A program made the position numbers and the translations under genes. Below are positions 1-7,307 of a stretch of 18,261 nucleotides of DNA, piece after piece (positions within the stretch are counted from its first letter, which is position 1; every line of letters starts with the position of its first letter). Under the pieces are notes generated by a model. It did not search any database. It saw only the letters and a program-made list of their open reading frames with translations, and was not told where the DNA came from. This DNA is from UBA10646 sp003456175 (GTDB lineage Bacteria; Bacteroidota; Bacteroidia; Chitinophagales; Chitinophagaceae), in assembly GCA_031976225.1 (NCBI GenBank), contig DALYLQ010000051.1, positions 1 to 18,261 of the forward strand. The letters are read 5' to 3'.

Positions 1-6
1 GGTTAT

Positions 7-22
7 ACTAATTACCGTTAGT
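7..22. promoter_or_regulatory. Candidate TetR operator upstream of tetR
   Basis: Inverted repeat ACTAA-N6-TTAGT at 7-22, which is 17 bp upstream of the tetR start at 39. The same CTAA-N6-TTAG layout recurs at 5082-5095 over the paaA promoter. I found no third copy in the window by eye. Autoregulation by the adjacent TetR protein is inferred, not shown. Confidence 0.4.
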
Positions 23-38
23 TAATTACATTCGCAGC

Positions 39-629
39 ATGGCTAGAATAAAAGCAGACAACGATTTAAGCAGAAAAGAAATTATTACGCAAGCCGCCGC
101 CGCTCTTTTTCAAGAGAAGGGGTTTAAAGCAGCAAGCATGCGTGACCTTGCCGATAAAGTGGGCGTTGAAGCAGCAAGCTTATATAACCACATTAAAAGC
201 AAAGCCGAACTGCTTCACAATATTTGTGTGAATGTGGCGAATAATTTCTGGAACCATATTCATGCAGTTGAAAACCATCAGGGCAATGCTATTGAAAAAA
301 TTGAAATGCTCTTACGTTTTCACATTCGTGAAATGGTAAGCAACTACCAAGAGGTGTACGTAAGCGACCGTGAGTGGAAGCACTTAACAGAGCCTTACCT
401 CAGTAATTTTCATACGCAGCGCCGTGAGTATCGCAAAAAAATTGCCGCACTTATTGAAGCGGGTATTAAAAGTGGTGAAATTCGCCCTATTGATGCACCA
501 ACCGCTGTGCTTATTATGCTGCATGCAGTAAGTGGTATTGATAGTTGGCACAGGAGTAAGCAGAAAATTAGTGCAGAAGCACTAGAAGAAAATATGGTAA
601 CCATTATGATTAATGGCTTACGCAAATAG
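39..629 (+). CDS. TetR/AcrR family transcriptional regulator
   Basis: A 196-residue protein with the TetR layout. The N-terminal helix-turn-helix spans about residues 10-58 (AAALFQEKGFKAASMRDLADKVGVEAASLYNHIKSK, given here only as a landmark: AALFQEKGF then ASLYNHIKSK). The rest is an alpha-helical ligand-binding domain like those of TetR regulators of acyl-CoA metabolism. It lies 60 bp upstream of paaE on the same strand, and about 4.5 kb upstream of paaABCD. The TetR-family PaaR proteins of other bacteria repress paa genes and are released by phenylacetyl-CoA, so that role is the natural guess here. It is inferred from position and from the shared palindromes at 7-22 and 5082-5095. A general fatty-acid or aromatic acyl-CoA regulator would look the same. 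Confidence 0.85.
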   Translation: MARIKADNDLSRKEIITQAAAALFQEKGFKAASMRDLADKVGVEAASLYNHIKSKAELLHNICVNVANNFWNHIHAVENHQGNAIEKIEMLLRFHIREMVSNYQEVYVSDREWKHLTEPYLSNFHTQRREYRKKIAALIEAGIKSGEIRPIDAPTAVLIMLHAVSGIDSWHRSKQKISAEALEENMVTIMINGLRK

Positions 630-661
630 CTTTTTGTTTTACGCATTTAGTCCCATTAGTT

Positions 662-679
662 AACTCGGGTTTGAGTTAC
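662..679. repeat. Inverted repeat before paaE
   Basis: TAACTC (662-667) and GAGTTA (674-679) form a 6-bp inverted repeat with a 6-bp spacer, ending 10 bp before the paaE start. The arms differ from the CTAA-N6-TTAG palindromes, so it may be a separate site or chance. Confidence 0.25.
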
Positions 680-689
680 TTACAATTAT

Positions 690-1760
690 ATGTCTGTTCA
701 ATTTTATCCAGCCAAAGTAGTTGGCAAGCAGCAAATTACAGCCGACGCTGTTGTAATTACGCTTGCTATTGCTGAAGTGCATCAAGCTCATTTTGCATTC
801 AAAGCCGGACAATATCTTACGTTCAAAGCCATTATAAATGGCAGTGAAGTGCGTCGTAGCTATAGTATTTGCAGCACTCCGCAAAGTGGCTTATTACAAG
901 TAGGCGTTAAAAAAGTGCCCGAAGGAGTTTTTAGTACTTACGTAAATGAAGTACTAGAAGTAGGTAACACTTTAGAAATAATGCCGCCTATGGGTAAGTT
1001 CACTTACACACCCGCCGCTAACGATTACCAGCATTATGTTGGCTTTGCCGCAGGTAGCGGTATAACACCTATACTGAGCATTATTGGAACGGTGTTAGAA
1101 GCAGCGCCGAAGGCTAGCTTCACGTTGGTGTATGGTAATAAAAACCGACACAGTATTATGTTCAAAGAAGCTTTAGAAGCTTTAAAGAACAAGTACATGC
1201 AGCGCTTCACGCTAATACATATTTTGAGTAGAGAAATTACAGATGCTACTATTAACCATGGTCGTATCGATGCTGCAAAATGCGAACAACTATTTAACAC
1301 AGTACTTACAGCACCTGCAGCCGCCTATTACTTGTGTGGACCAGAAAATATGATTCTTGATATTACTGCCTATTTAGAACAACGTGGCATTAACAAAAAT
1401 CAGATTCACTTCGAACTCTTTACATCGGCAGCAAGTCAAAAGCGGCAGCAACAACAAACTACAGCCACTAGCGATGGCCCTTTAAGCGAGGTAACTGTAA
1501 TGCAAGATGGCAGAACATTTACATTCAGTCTTGCACAAAATACTAATACCATTTTAGACGCAGCACTAGCACAAGGGGCAGATTTACCATTTGCCTGTAA
1601 AGGCGGTGTTTGCTGTACTTGCAAGGCCAAATTAATCTCCGGCAACGTAACGATGGAGGTGAATTACGGACTTGAACCTGATGAAGTAGCAGCAGGTTAT
1701 ATTCTCACTTGCCAAGCACACCCTACTACTGCAACCGTAGTAGTAGATTACGATGTTTAA
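690..1760 (+). CDS. paaE: Phenylacetyl-CoA epoxidase reductase subunit PaaE
   Basis: A 356-residue reductase with a class IA oxygenase-reductase layout: an FNR-type flavin and NAD(P)H module followed by a C-terminal plant-type 2Fe-2S ferredoxin. The FAD motif RRSYS is at 55-59, the nucleotide-binding AGSGITP at 121-127, and CGPENM at 216-221. The cluster ligands are C303-x4-C308-x2-C311 and C341. PaaE passes electrons from NADPH to the PaaAC di-iron oxygenase. A Gln/Thr-rich linker (about 250-262) joins the two halves. The gene is separated from paaABCD by about 3.4 kb and three unrelated genes, all on the same strand. The alternative is a general oxygenase reductase (HmpA/benzoate type), but order, length and neighbours favour PaaE. 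Confidence 0.9.
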   Translation: MSVQFYPAKVVGKQQITADAVVITLAIAEVHQAHFAFKAGQYLTFKAIINGSEVRRSYSICSTPQSGLLQVGVKKVPEGVFSTYVNEVLEVGNTLEIMPPMGKFTYTPAANDYQHYVGFAAGSGITPILSIIGTVLEAAPKASFTLVYGNKNRHSIMFKEALEALKNKYMQRFTLIHILSREITDATINHGRIDAAKCEQLFNTVLTAPAAAYYLCGPENMILDITAYLEQRGINKNQIHFELFTSAASQKRQQQQTTATSDGPLSEVTVMQDGRTFTFSLAQNTNTILDAALAQGADLPFACKGGVCCTCKAKLISGNVTMEVNYGLEPDEVAAGYILTCQAHPTTATVVVDYDV

Positions 1761-3147
1761 CGCATTAACAACAAGCATGCAACCATTCCAAGCAATACAA
1801 CATTTATTTTTCATAGGTATCGCAGGCACCGGTATGAGTGCCCTAGCACAATTTTGTGCAGGCATTGGCAAGCAGGTAAGTGGCAGCGACCGCTACTTTA
1901 GTACCGATGCAGCCAACGATACGCAACAAAAACTGGTACAAGCTGGCATTCAATGTTTTCAGCAAGATGGCTCTGGCATCAATAGTAGTATCGATTGTAT
2001 TGTAATCAGTACTGCTGTAGAAGCAAGCAACCCCGAGTTGCAAAAAGCACAAGCACTTGGCATCCCGATATTAAAACGTAGCGAGCTACTTACCCTTATT
2101 AGTAACACCAAAAAAACCATTGCCGTAGGTGGCACCAGTGGCAAAAGCACTACCACCGCCATGATTTTTCAGATACTTGAACACGCTGGCTTAGCACCAA
2201 GTATTATAAGTGGTGCGGGTTTGGTACGCTTACAACAGCAAGGCCTTATTGGCAACGCTTGGGTTGGCAAAGGCGAGTGGCTTGTAATAGAAGCCGATGA
2301 AAGCGATGGCAGTATTGTGAATTATCAACCAGAAATTGGCTTACTACTCAATCTCGATAAAGATCATAAAGAAATTAGCGAACTACAACAACTATTCGCC
2401 ACCTTCAAAAGCAATAGTAGATACTTTACAGTAAATGCTTCGCACCCGCTAGCAGCACCCTATAGTAGCGATACTACTTTTGATTTCAGTAGTACTGATG
2501 CATCTGCTGGCTTTAAGGCCGAGCATTTTGTACAACAAGGTTTATCGTGCAGCTTTACTATTAACGATGTGCCCTTTAGCATGCATAGCATTGGCAAGCA
2601 TAATATGGAAAATGCCTTAGCTGCTACCACCATTGCAGCACGTTGTGGTGTTGCTATCGCTACTAGTGCCGAGGCTTTAAAAAGTTATGAAGGTATTTAC
2701 CGACGTAATCAGGTGCTCGGACAAAAAAACAATGTTTGGGTAATCGACGATTATGCACATAACCCTGCTAAAGTAGCAGCTGCCATTACCGGCGTGCAAC
2801 CCTTAACCGAAAAAGTGGTAGCATGGTTTCAACCACACGGATACGGCCCAACCCGATTTTTACGTAACGATTTTGTGCATGAAATTGCTTCTGTACTCCG
2901 CCCACAAGATGAAATTTGGATGAGTGAAATTTTTTATGCCGGTGGCACTGCCGTGAAAGATATTAGTGCAGAAGACCTCATCAACGATTTAAAGGAAAAG
3001 GGCTGTAATGCTTATTTCGTAGCCGATAGAAATGATTTGTCTGTAGCACTCCAACCGCATTTACCGCAAGGTGCCGTGCTACTATTAATGGGTGCCCGCG
3101 ACCCAAGTTTAGATGCATTTGCAAAGGCAGTTTTTGAAGCACTATAG
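1753..3147 (+). CDS. MurC/Mpl-like Mur ligase family protein
   Basis: A 464-residue ATP-dependent peptide ligase of the Mur family. It has the N-terminal Rossmann start FIGIAGTGMSALA (20-32), a P-loop GGTSGKST (126-133), the central EADESDGS (180-187), and the C-terminal IDDYAHNP (331-338) and FQPHGYGPTRF (359-369). The pattern is closest to MurC (UDP-MurNAc:L-Ala ligase) and Mpl. The usual GTHGKTTT P-loop reads GTSGKSTTT, and the FQPHRYTRT-type stretch is changed. It also stands outside any division/cell-wall cluster. I therefore take it as a paralogue with an uncertain substrate rather than the essential MurC. The first ATG overlaps the end of paaE by 8 bp. ATG at 1777 gives a start closer to the conserved core and is equally plausible. 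Confidence 0.8.
   Translation: MFNALTTSMQPFQAIQHLFFIGIAGTGMSALAQFCAGIGKQVSGSDRYFSTDAANDTQQKLVQAGIQCFQQDGSGINSSIDCIVISTAVEASNPELQKAQALGIPILKRSELLTLISNTKKTIAVGGTSGKSTTTAMIFQILEHAGLAPSIISGAGLVRLQQQGLIGNAWVGKGEWLVIEADESDGSIVNYQPEIGLLLNLDKDHKEISELQQLFATFKSNSRYFTVNASHPLAAPYSSDTTFDFSSTDASAGFKAEHFVQQGLSCSFTINDVPFSMHSIGKHNMENALAATTIAARCGVAIATSAEALKSYEGIYRRNQVLGQKNNVWVIDDYAHNPAKVAAAITGVQPLTEKVVAWFQPHGYGPTRFLRNDFVHEIASVLRPQDEIWMSEIFYAGGTAVKDISAEDLINDLKEKGCNAYFVADRNDLSVALQPHLPQGAVLLLMGARDPSLDAFAKAVFEAL
3058..3072 (+). repeat. Dispersed motif copy 1 (GCAA type)
   Basis: CATTTACCGCAAGGT inside the MurC-like gene, coding HLPQG. It is identical over 15 bp to the copy at 7176-7190. The reading frame differs from most other coding copies, so this pair could be a coincidence of codon use. 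Confidence 0.4.
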
Positions 3148-3192
3148 CATTTCTAAGATTTTTGATTATTTTGTGGAATAAATGTGTCAGCT

Positions 3193-4143
3193 ATGATTCA
3201 GCTCCAACCGCACGAAAAGTGGGTAGAACTGAAGCCTAGAGGCGTGCAGTTACGAAAGCGTTACGCTTTATCGTCGCACGGCAGGCTTATCAGTTTTACC
3301 AATGAACTTACCGATGGCCAACAGATTGGCAAAGCAAACCGATGGAATTACACCGATGCTCAGGGTACTGTGAAACGCTTGAATGTAGCGCAATTAGTAG
3401 CTAAGCATTTTTTACCGCCACCGCCAAGTAATAAACACAAATTCGTATTACATAAAGATGGTAGCGGTGCTAATAACCATATGGATAACTTAGCCTGGGC
3501 CACCTACGAAGAAATGCGGGCTCACATTAGCAGAACCAGTAGTAGCAAGCCTTACGGTGAATTAGTAATACTTCAGGGTGAGGTGTTTAAACCGGTACAA
3601 ATCGAATATCAAATTCCCACACGCTTGCAATATGCTATTAGTAATTACGGCCGATTAATTAGTTTTTTAACCGATGTTAAAGATGGTACATTACTAACAG
3701 GTAGTAAGCATCAACTCGGGTATCGCATTTGGCGATTTAGAGATGTTGATGGTGTAAGTAGAGGTTATTTGTTACACCGTTTGGTAGCCGATGCTTTTTT
3801 AAAAAAACCATCTACCGATGCCAATTTTGTAATACATCTCGATCATAATAAAGAGAACAACAAAGCCACTAACCTTCGTTGGGTTACACAAGAGGCGCTT
3901 ACTGCCCATGCAGCTACAAGTGCTGCTGTTCAAAAAAACCGAGAAAAAATACGCACAGGCGCAACACAAACACAAGCTTCGAAGCTTACTGTAACCAAAG
4001 CAATGCTACTAAAGCTTATTCTCAACGACCCGAAACGTACCACACGTTACAAGAGCTTGGCCACACGTTTTGGCGTATCTGAAATGCAACTTCATCGTAT
4101 TAAAACAGGCGAAAATTGGGGTTGGCTCAACGCTGGCAGTTAA
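3193..4143 (+). CDS. Tandem NUMOD4/HNH endonuclease-like protein with C-terminal HTH
   Basis: A GTG at 3184 would add three residues; ATG 3193 is preferred, and residue numbers here count from the GTG. The protein (319 residues) holds two copies of a NUMOD4-HNH module and then a basic helix-turn-helix tail. Copy 1 has YALSSHGRLISF (27-38) and HKDGSGANN (90-98). Copy 2 has YAISNYGRLISF (150-161), H198, HLDHNKENN (218-226) and NLRWVT. The first HNH histidine is present in copy 2 (LLHRLVADAF) but is alanine (A69) at the matching place in copy 1, so only copy 2 looks able to cut DNA. Residues about 262-315 (ending in ATRFGVSEMQLHRIKTG) look DNA-binding. Such proteins resemble homing endonucleases, but no intron or intein is visible here. 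A strong terminator follows. Confidence 0.85.
   Translation: MIQLQPHEKWVELKPRGVQLRKRYALSSHGRLISFTNELTDGQQIGKANRWNYTDAQGTVKRLNVAQLVAKHFLPPPPSNKHKFVLHKDGSGANNHMDNLAWATYEEMRAHISRTSSSKPYGELVILQGEVFKPVQIEYQIPTRLQYAISNYGRLISFLTDVKDGTLLTGSKHQLGYRIWRFRDVDGVSRGYLLHRLVADAFLKKPSTDANFVIHLDHNKENNKATNLRWVTQEALTAHAATSAAVQKNREKIRTGATQTQASKLTVTKAMLLKLILNDPKRTTRYKSLATRFGVSEMQLHRIKTGENWGWLNAGS
3545..3563 (-). repeat. Dispersed motif copy 2 (imperfect)
   Basis: GCCTTACGGT at 3549-3558 keeps the exact 8-bp core, but the AAATG flank is changed to GAATT. It lies inside the NUMOD4/HNH gene. Confidence 0.45.
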
Positions 4144-4190
4144 CAGTTTTTTAGCAGCTTGTACATACCACAAGAAGCCATTTGATAGTT

Positions 4191-4233
4191 ATTAAGGTAT
4201 TGGTGCGGTAAGCATCGGTACCTTAATTTTTTT
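4191..4233 (+). terminator. Rho-independent terminator after the HNH gene
   Basis: ATTAAGGTA (4191-4199) pairs with TACCTTAAT (4219-4227). Two T.G wobbles and GGTGC/GCATC (4202-4206 with 4212-4216) extend it to a continuous stem of about 16 bp with loop GGTAA. A run of seven T follows (4227-4233). It separates the HNH gene from the outer-membrane gene. Confidence 0.85.
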
Positions 4234-4274
4234 GCCTATACCAAAGCTGTACACTTCTTCATGCTTTAAATAAA

Positions 4275-5040
4275 ATGTGTATGTGTAACAGCAAAACAGG
4301 TATATTACTATTAGCGTTGGTATTTGCCGTAAGGCCCATACAAGCACAAACCAATACGAACTTGTACGAAGTTTGGGCACAAGTTGGCACCTTAATATAT
4401 CAAGGCGATCTTACTGCTAACCCCATCGGCAATTTCAAGTTATTACAACCAGCGTGGAGCGTTGGAGTAAGCCGACAAATGCACCCCAACTATGCCCTCA
4501 GAGCAACGATAACCAAGGGTAGCCTTGCGGCAAATGAAGTACTGGAAAAGGAGCCACAATGGCGGCAATACAGGGGTTTATCGTTTAACAACCAGCTTAC
4601 AACCTTAGCAATTAGTATAATATATACCCCTAGCGGTGCTGATCGCTATTTTAATGCATCCCGCTGGAAGCCCTACTTCACAGGCGGTATCGCCATGTCG
4701 CACCGNNNNNNNNNNCCAACGGTTAACACGTCAATGGAATGCCATCAACTATAACTATATATCACCTCGAGATCCGGGTGTAGTTGGGTTAGGCGTAGAT
4801 ACCACACATACACCTGCTACTTGGCAGTTCTCATTGCCTATAAGTGCTGGTGTACGCTATCAACTATCGAAACGTATTGCACTAAATGCAGAACTCGTAT
4901 ATCATATCAGTTTTTCAGACTATATCGATGGTTTTAGTTATGCCGGCAACCCAAAACGGAACGACAATTTCTATGGCGTACACGCCGGAGTTATTGTTAG
5001 TTTGGGTAAGAATAGATATGCGTGTCCGAGTTTTCGTTAA
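4275..5040 (+). CDS. Outer-membrane beta-barrel protein (DUF6089-like), interrupted by assembly gap
   Basis: The start MCMCNSKTGILLLALVFAVR followed by PIQAQ is a Sec signal peptide; a start at the third codon (4281) is also possible. The mature part has alternating aromatic beta strands and phrases such as SWSVGVSRQM-like and ISAGVRYQLSKRIALNAELVYHISF, typical of small Bacteroidota outer-membrane barrels. It resembles the tandem pair at 15307-17234 (YFTGGIAMSH, DYIDGFSY). The reading frame before the ten N (frame of 4275) differs from that after it (frame of 4636). The gene becomes one open frame if the true gap length is a multiple of three. The frame break is therefore an assembly artefact rather than a pseudogene, as far as can be seen. 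The function is unknown; it lies just upstream of the paaA promoter. Confidence 0.7.
4321..4335 (+). repeat. Dispersed motif copy 3
   Basis: TATTTGCCGTAAGGC in the signal-peptide region of the outer-membrane gene, coding FAVR. The arms GCC/GGC flank a GTAA loop. Confidence 0.65.
4522..4536 (-). repeat. Dispersed motif copy 4 (GCAA type)
   Basis: GCCTTGCGGCAAATG, which on the minus strand reads CATTTGCCGCAAGGC. It lies in the outer-membrane gene and codes LAAN, the same frame as the LTAN/LTVN copies. Confidence 0.6.
4706..4715. other. Assembly gap (10 N)
   Basis: Ten N inside the outer-membrane gene. The frames on either side fit together if the real length is a multiple of three. Confidence 0.99.
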
Positions 5041-5081
5041 ACAAAATACAGAAAGCAATAGGTTGAGTGAACCCTCAAAAG

Positions 5082-5095
5082 CTAACATTTGTTAG
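5082..5095. promoter_or_regulatory. Candidate TetR operator over the paaA promoter
   Basis: Perfect palindrome CTAACATTTGTTAG (6-bp arms, 2-bp centre). It shares CTAA-N6-TTAG with the site at 7-22. It contains the TTTG used as the -33 box of the candidate paaA promoter, a position where a bound repressor would block transcription. Confidence 0.5.
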
Positions 5096-5119
5096 GGTGG
5101 TATTATTGAATTATTTTTA
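5088..5119 (+). promoter_or_regulatory. Candidate Bacteroidota promoter for paaABCD
   Basis: TTTG (5088-5091) and TATTTTTA (5112-5119) are separated by 20 bp and match the -33 TTTG / -7 TAnnTTTG pattern with one mismatch at the last base. The paaA ATG is 17 bp further on. The palindrome at 5082-5095 overlaps the -33 box. Confidence 0.5.
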
Positions 5120-5136
5120 CCGCTCAAAGTGTTGTT

Positions 5137-6090
5137 ATGGAACAAATGTTAAGCCCCGAAGCCCAACATTTTCAAGAGAAAATAGACAAAGAAATTAAAA
5201 TTGAACCGAAAGATTGGATGCCGGAGAAATACCGCCATACACTCATTCGCCAAATTAGCCAGCACGCCCACAGCGAAATCATTGGCATGCTACCAGAGGG
5301 TAACTGGATAACCCGTGCCCCATCGCTTAAGCGTAAAGCTATTTTGCTAGCCAAAGTACAAGATGAAGCTGGCCATGGCTTGTACCTTTATGCTGCTGCC
5401 GAAACACTGGGTATCAGCCGCGATGAAATGTACCATCAACTACATACCGGAAAGGCTAAGTACAGTTCTATTTTCAATTACCCAACACTTACTTGGGCCG
5501 ATATGGGCGTAGTTGGCTGGTTGGTAGATGGTGCTGCTATTATGAACCAAGTACCACTTTGCAGAACTAGTTATGGCCCTTATGCACGTGCTATGGTTCG
5601 CATTTGTAAAGAAGAAAGTTTTCACCAACGCCAAGGTTTCGATAGCCTATTGGTATTAAGTAAAGGAACTCCTGGCCAACGCCGCATGTTACAAGATGCC
5701 ATTAACCGTTGGTGGTGGCCTAGTTTAATGATGTTTGGCCCAACCGACGATGCAAGTCCGAACACGGTTCAAAGCATGCAATGGAAAATTAAACGATTTA
5801 CCAACGATGAATTACGCCAAAAATTTGTAGACGTTTGTGCCGAGCAAGTAAAGCTACTAGGCTGTACCCTACCCGACCCCGACTTAAAATGGAATGCCGA
5901 GCGTGGCCATTACGATTTTGGTGCTATTAACTGGCAAGAATTCTGGAATGTAGTAAGCGGCAATGGTCCATGCAATAAAGAACGCATCGAGGCACGCCGT
6001 AAAGCTTGGGACAACGGCGCTTGGGTTCGCGAAGCTGCTAGTGCTTATGCATCTAAACAACAGGCCAAACAAGCTGTAGCTGCAGCATAA
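5137..6090 (+). CDS. paaA: Phenylacetyl-CoA epoxidase catalytic subunit PaaA
   Basis: A 317-residue di-iron oxygenase subunit of normal length. Probable iron ligands are E47 (HSEIIGMLPEGNW), E77 and H80 in KVQDEAGHGLYLYAAAE (74-90), and E160 and H163 in CKEESFHQRQG. PaaA with PaaC, and with PaaB as a bridging subunit, inserts one oxygen atom into the aromatic ring of phenylacetyl-CoA to give the 1,2-epoxide, using electrons from PaaE. It is the first gene of a tight paaABCD run (12 bp to paaB) and has a promoter and a palindrome just upstream. The C-terminal tail is Ala/Lys/Gln-rich. Identification is firm from the motifs and gene order. Confidence 0.97.
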   Translation: MEQMLSPEAQHFQEKIDKEIKIEPKDWMPEKYRHTLIRQISQHAHSEIIGMLPEGNWITRAPSLKRKAILLAKVQDEAGHGLYLYAAAETLGISRDEMYHQLHTGKAKYSSIFNYPTLTWADMGVVGWLVDGAAIMNQVPLCRTSYGPYARAMVRICKEESFHQRQGFDSLLVLSKGTPGQRRMLQDAINRWWWPSLMMFGPTDDASPNTVQSMQWKIKRFTNDELRQKFVDVCAEQVKLLGCTLPDPDLKWNAERGHYDFGAINWQEFWNVVSGNGPCNKERIEARRKAWDNGAWVREAASAYASKQQAKQAVAAA

Positions 6091-6101
6091 AAAAACAACA
6101 C

Positions 6102-6488
6102 ATGAACACAACCATTCGCATTCTCCGATATGGCGATTACGATGCTATGCAAAAAGCAGGCAGCAATATACCCGCTACTAATAGTAGCAACCATGCTACG
6201 TCTACAGCACCAGAGTGGCCCTTATGGGAAGTATTCGTTAGAAGCAAGCAAGGCCTAGATCATAAGCATGTGGGCAGCCTTCATGCAGCCGATGCAGCTA
6301 TGGCCATTGAAAATGCAAGAGATGTATACACACGCCGCCAAGAGGGTGTTAGTATTTGGGTGGTAGAAAGCAAGTACATACATGCCAGCAACCCCGATGA
6401 AGCCGACAGCTTTTACGAACCAGCTAGCGATAAAGTATATCGCCACCCTACTTTTTACGACCTTCCAGAAGCTATCAAGCACATGTAA
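6102..6488 (+). CDS. paaB: Phenylacetyl-CoA epoxidase subunit PaaB
   Basis: A small structural subunit recognised from LWEVFVRSKQGLDHKHVGSL, HAADAAMAIENARDVYTRR, SIWVVESKYI and KVYRHPTFYDLP. Typical PaaB is about 95 residues. This one has 128 because of an extra N-terminal stretch of about 30 residues rich in Ser, Thr and Asn before the conserved WPLWEVF. A second in-frame ATG at 6147 (residue 16) would shorten the extension. PaaB bridges PaaAC heterodimers and has no active site of its own. It sits 11 bp after paaA in the operon. Confidence 0.95.
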   Translation: MNTTIRILRYGDYDAMQKAGSNIPATNSSNHATSTAPEWPLWEVFVRSKQGLDHKHVGSLHAADAAMAIENARDVYTRRQEGVSIWVVESKYIHASNPDEADSFYEPASDKVYRHPTFYDLPEAIKHM

Positions 6489-6533
6489 TGGTTGCAACTC
6501 TCTGCTTTTAAACTATCATTGAACCACTTATAT

Positions 6534-7307
6534 ATGAGCTATCAACCCACCGTTTCTCAATTAATACACCTAGCCGATAATGCACTGATTTTAGGGCATC
6601 GGCTCAGTGAATGGTGTGGTCATGGCCCTGCCTTAGAACAAGATATTGCACTTAGCAATATTGCACTCGATTATGTAGGTGCAGCCCGTAATTGGTATCA
6701 ATTAGCGGCCAATCAAATCAACAGCTTACAAGATAAAGCTGCATTCCCACTCAATGCACAAGGCGAAGCAACAGAAGATACTTTAGCTTACTTACGCGAT
6801 GCATTTGATTTCAAGAACTTTCTACTGCTAGAACTACCCAATGGCGATTGGGCTGTAACCACCCTACGCTTGTTGCTATCGGCTAGCTACCAACAACTTT
6901 TATTACAACAACTTAGCACCAACGAACATGCCGATGTTGCTGCGATAGCAGCCAAAAGCTTGAAAGAAGTTACCTACCATGTACGTTGGAGCGAAGATTG
7001 GGTAAAACGCCTTGGCGATGGTACCGACGAAAGCCACCAACGCTTGCAAGCAGCCTACCACGAGCTTTGGCCTTATATTGGTGAGTTTTGGGAAAATAAA
7101 TTGGCTTTACCTATCGATATTGCTAGTATGCAAGCACAATGGTTAGCCAAAATCAATCAGGTGTTTGAGGCATCACATTTACCGCAAGGTGTGTTACCAA
7201 CATGGCATCAAACAGGCGGAACCGAAGGCATACATACCGAACATTTAGGCTATATTCTAGCTGAAATGCAATTTTTACAACGAGCCTATCCAAATGCCGA
7301 ATGGTAA
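6534..7307 (+). CDS. paaC: Phenylacetyl-CoA epoxidase structural subunit PaaC
   Basis: Start ATG 6534 (MSYQPTVSQLIHLADNALIL) is chosen over an upstream TTG at 6492, because it gives the usual short N-terminus and 257 residues. The family signature is LGHRLSEWCGHGPALEQDIALSNIALDY region (key parts LSEWCGHGPALE and VGAARNWYQ), with KEVTYHVRWSEDWVKRLGDGTDES further on. PaaC is the ferritin-fold partner of PaaA: it has lost catalytic iron binding and helps hold the substrate. The gene ends 7 bp inside paaD, which implies translational coupling. A CATTTACCGCAAGGT motif codes HLPQG near the C-terminus. Confidence 0.95.
   Translation: MSYQPTVSQLIHLADNALILGHRLSEWCGHGPALEQDIALSNIALDYVGAARNWYQLAANQINSLQDKAAFPLNAQGEATEDTLAYLRDAFDFKNFLLLELPNGDWAVTTLRLLLSASYQQLLLQQLSTNEHADVAAIAAKSLKEVTYHVRWSEDWVKRLGDGTDESHQRLQAAYHELWPYIGEFWENKLALPIDIASMQAQWLAKINQVFEASHLPQGVLPTWHQTGGTEGIHTEHLGYILAEMQFLQRAYPNAEW
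7176..7190 (+). repeat. Dispersed motif copy 5 (GCAA type)
   Basis: CATTTACCGCAAGGT in paaC, coding HLPQG as in the copy at 3058-3072. It may be coincidental for the same reason. Confidence 0.4.

Noticed and set aside
1589..1605. TTTGCCTGTAAAGGC resembling the dispersed motif
   Set aside because: It codes FACKGG, the invariant 2Fe-2S loop of PaaE, so protein constraint explains it.
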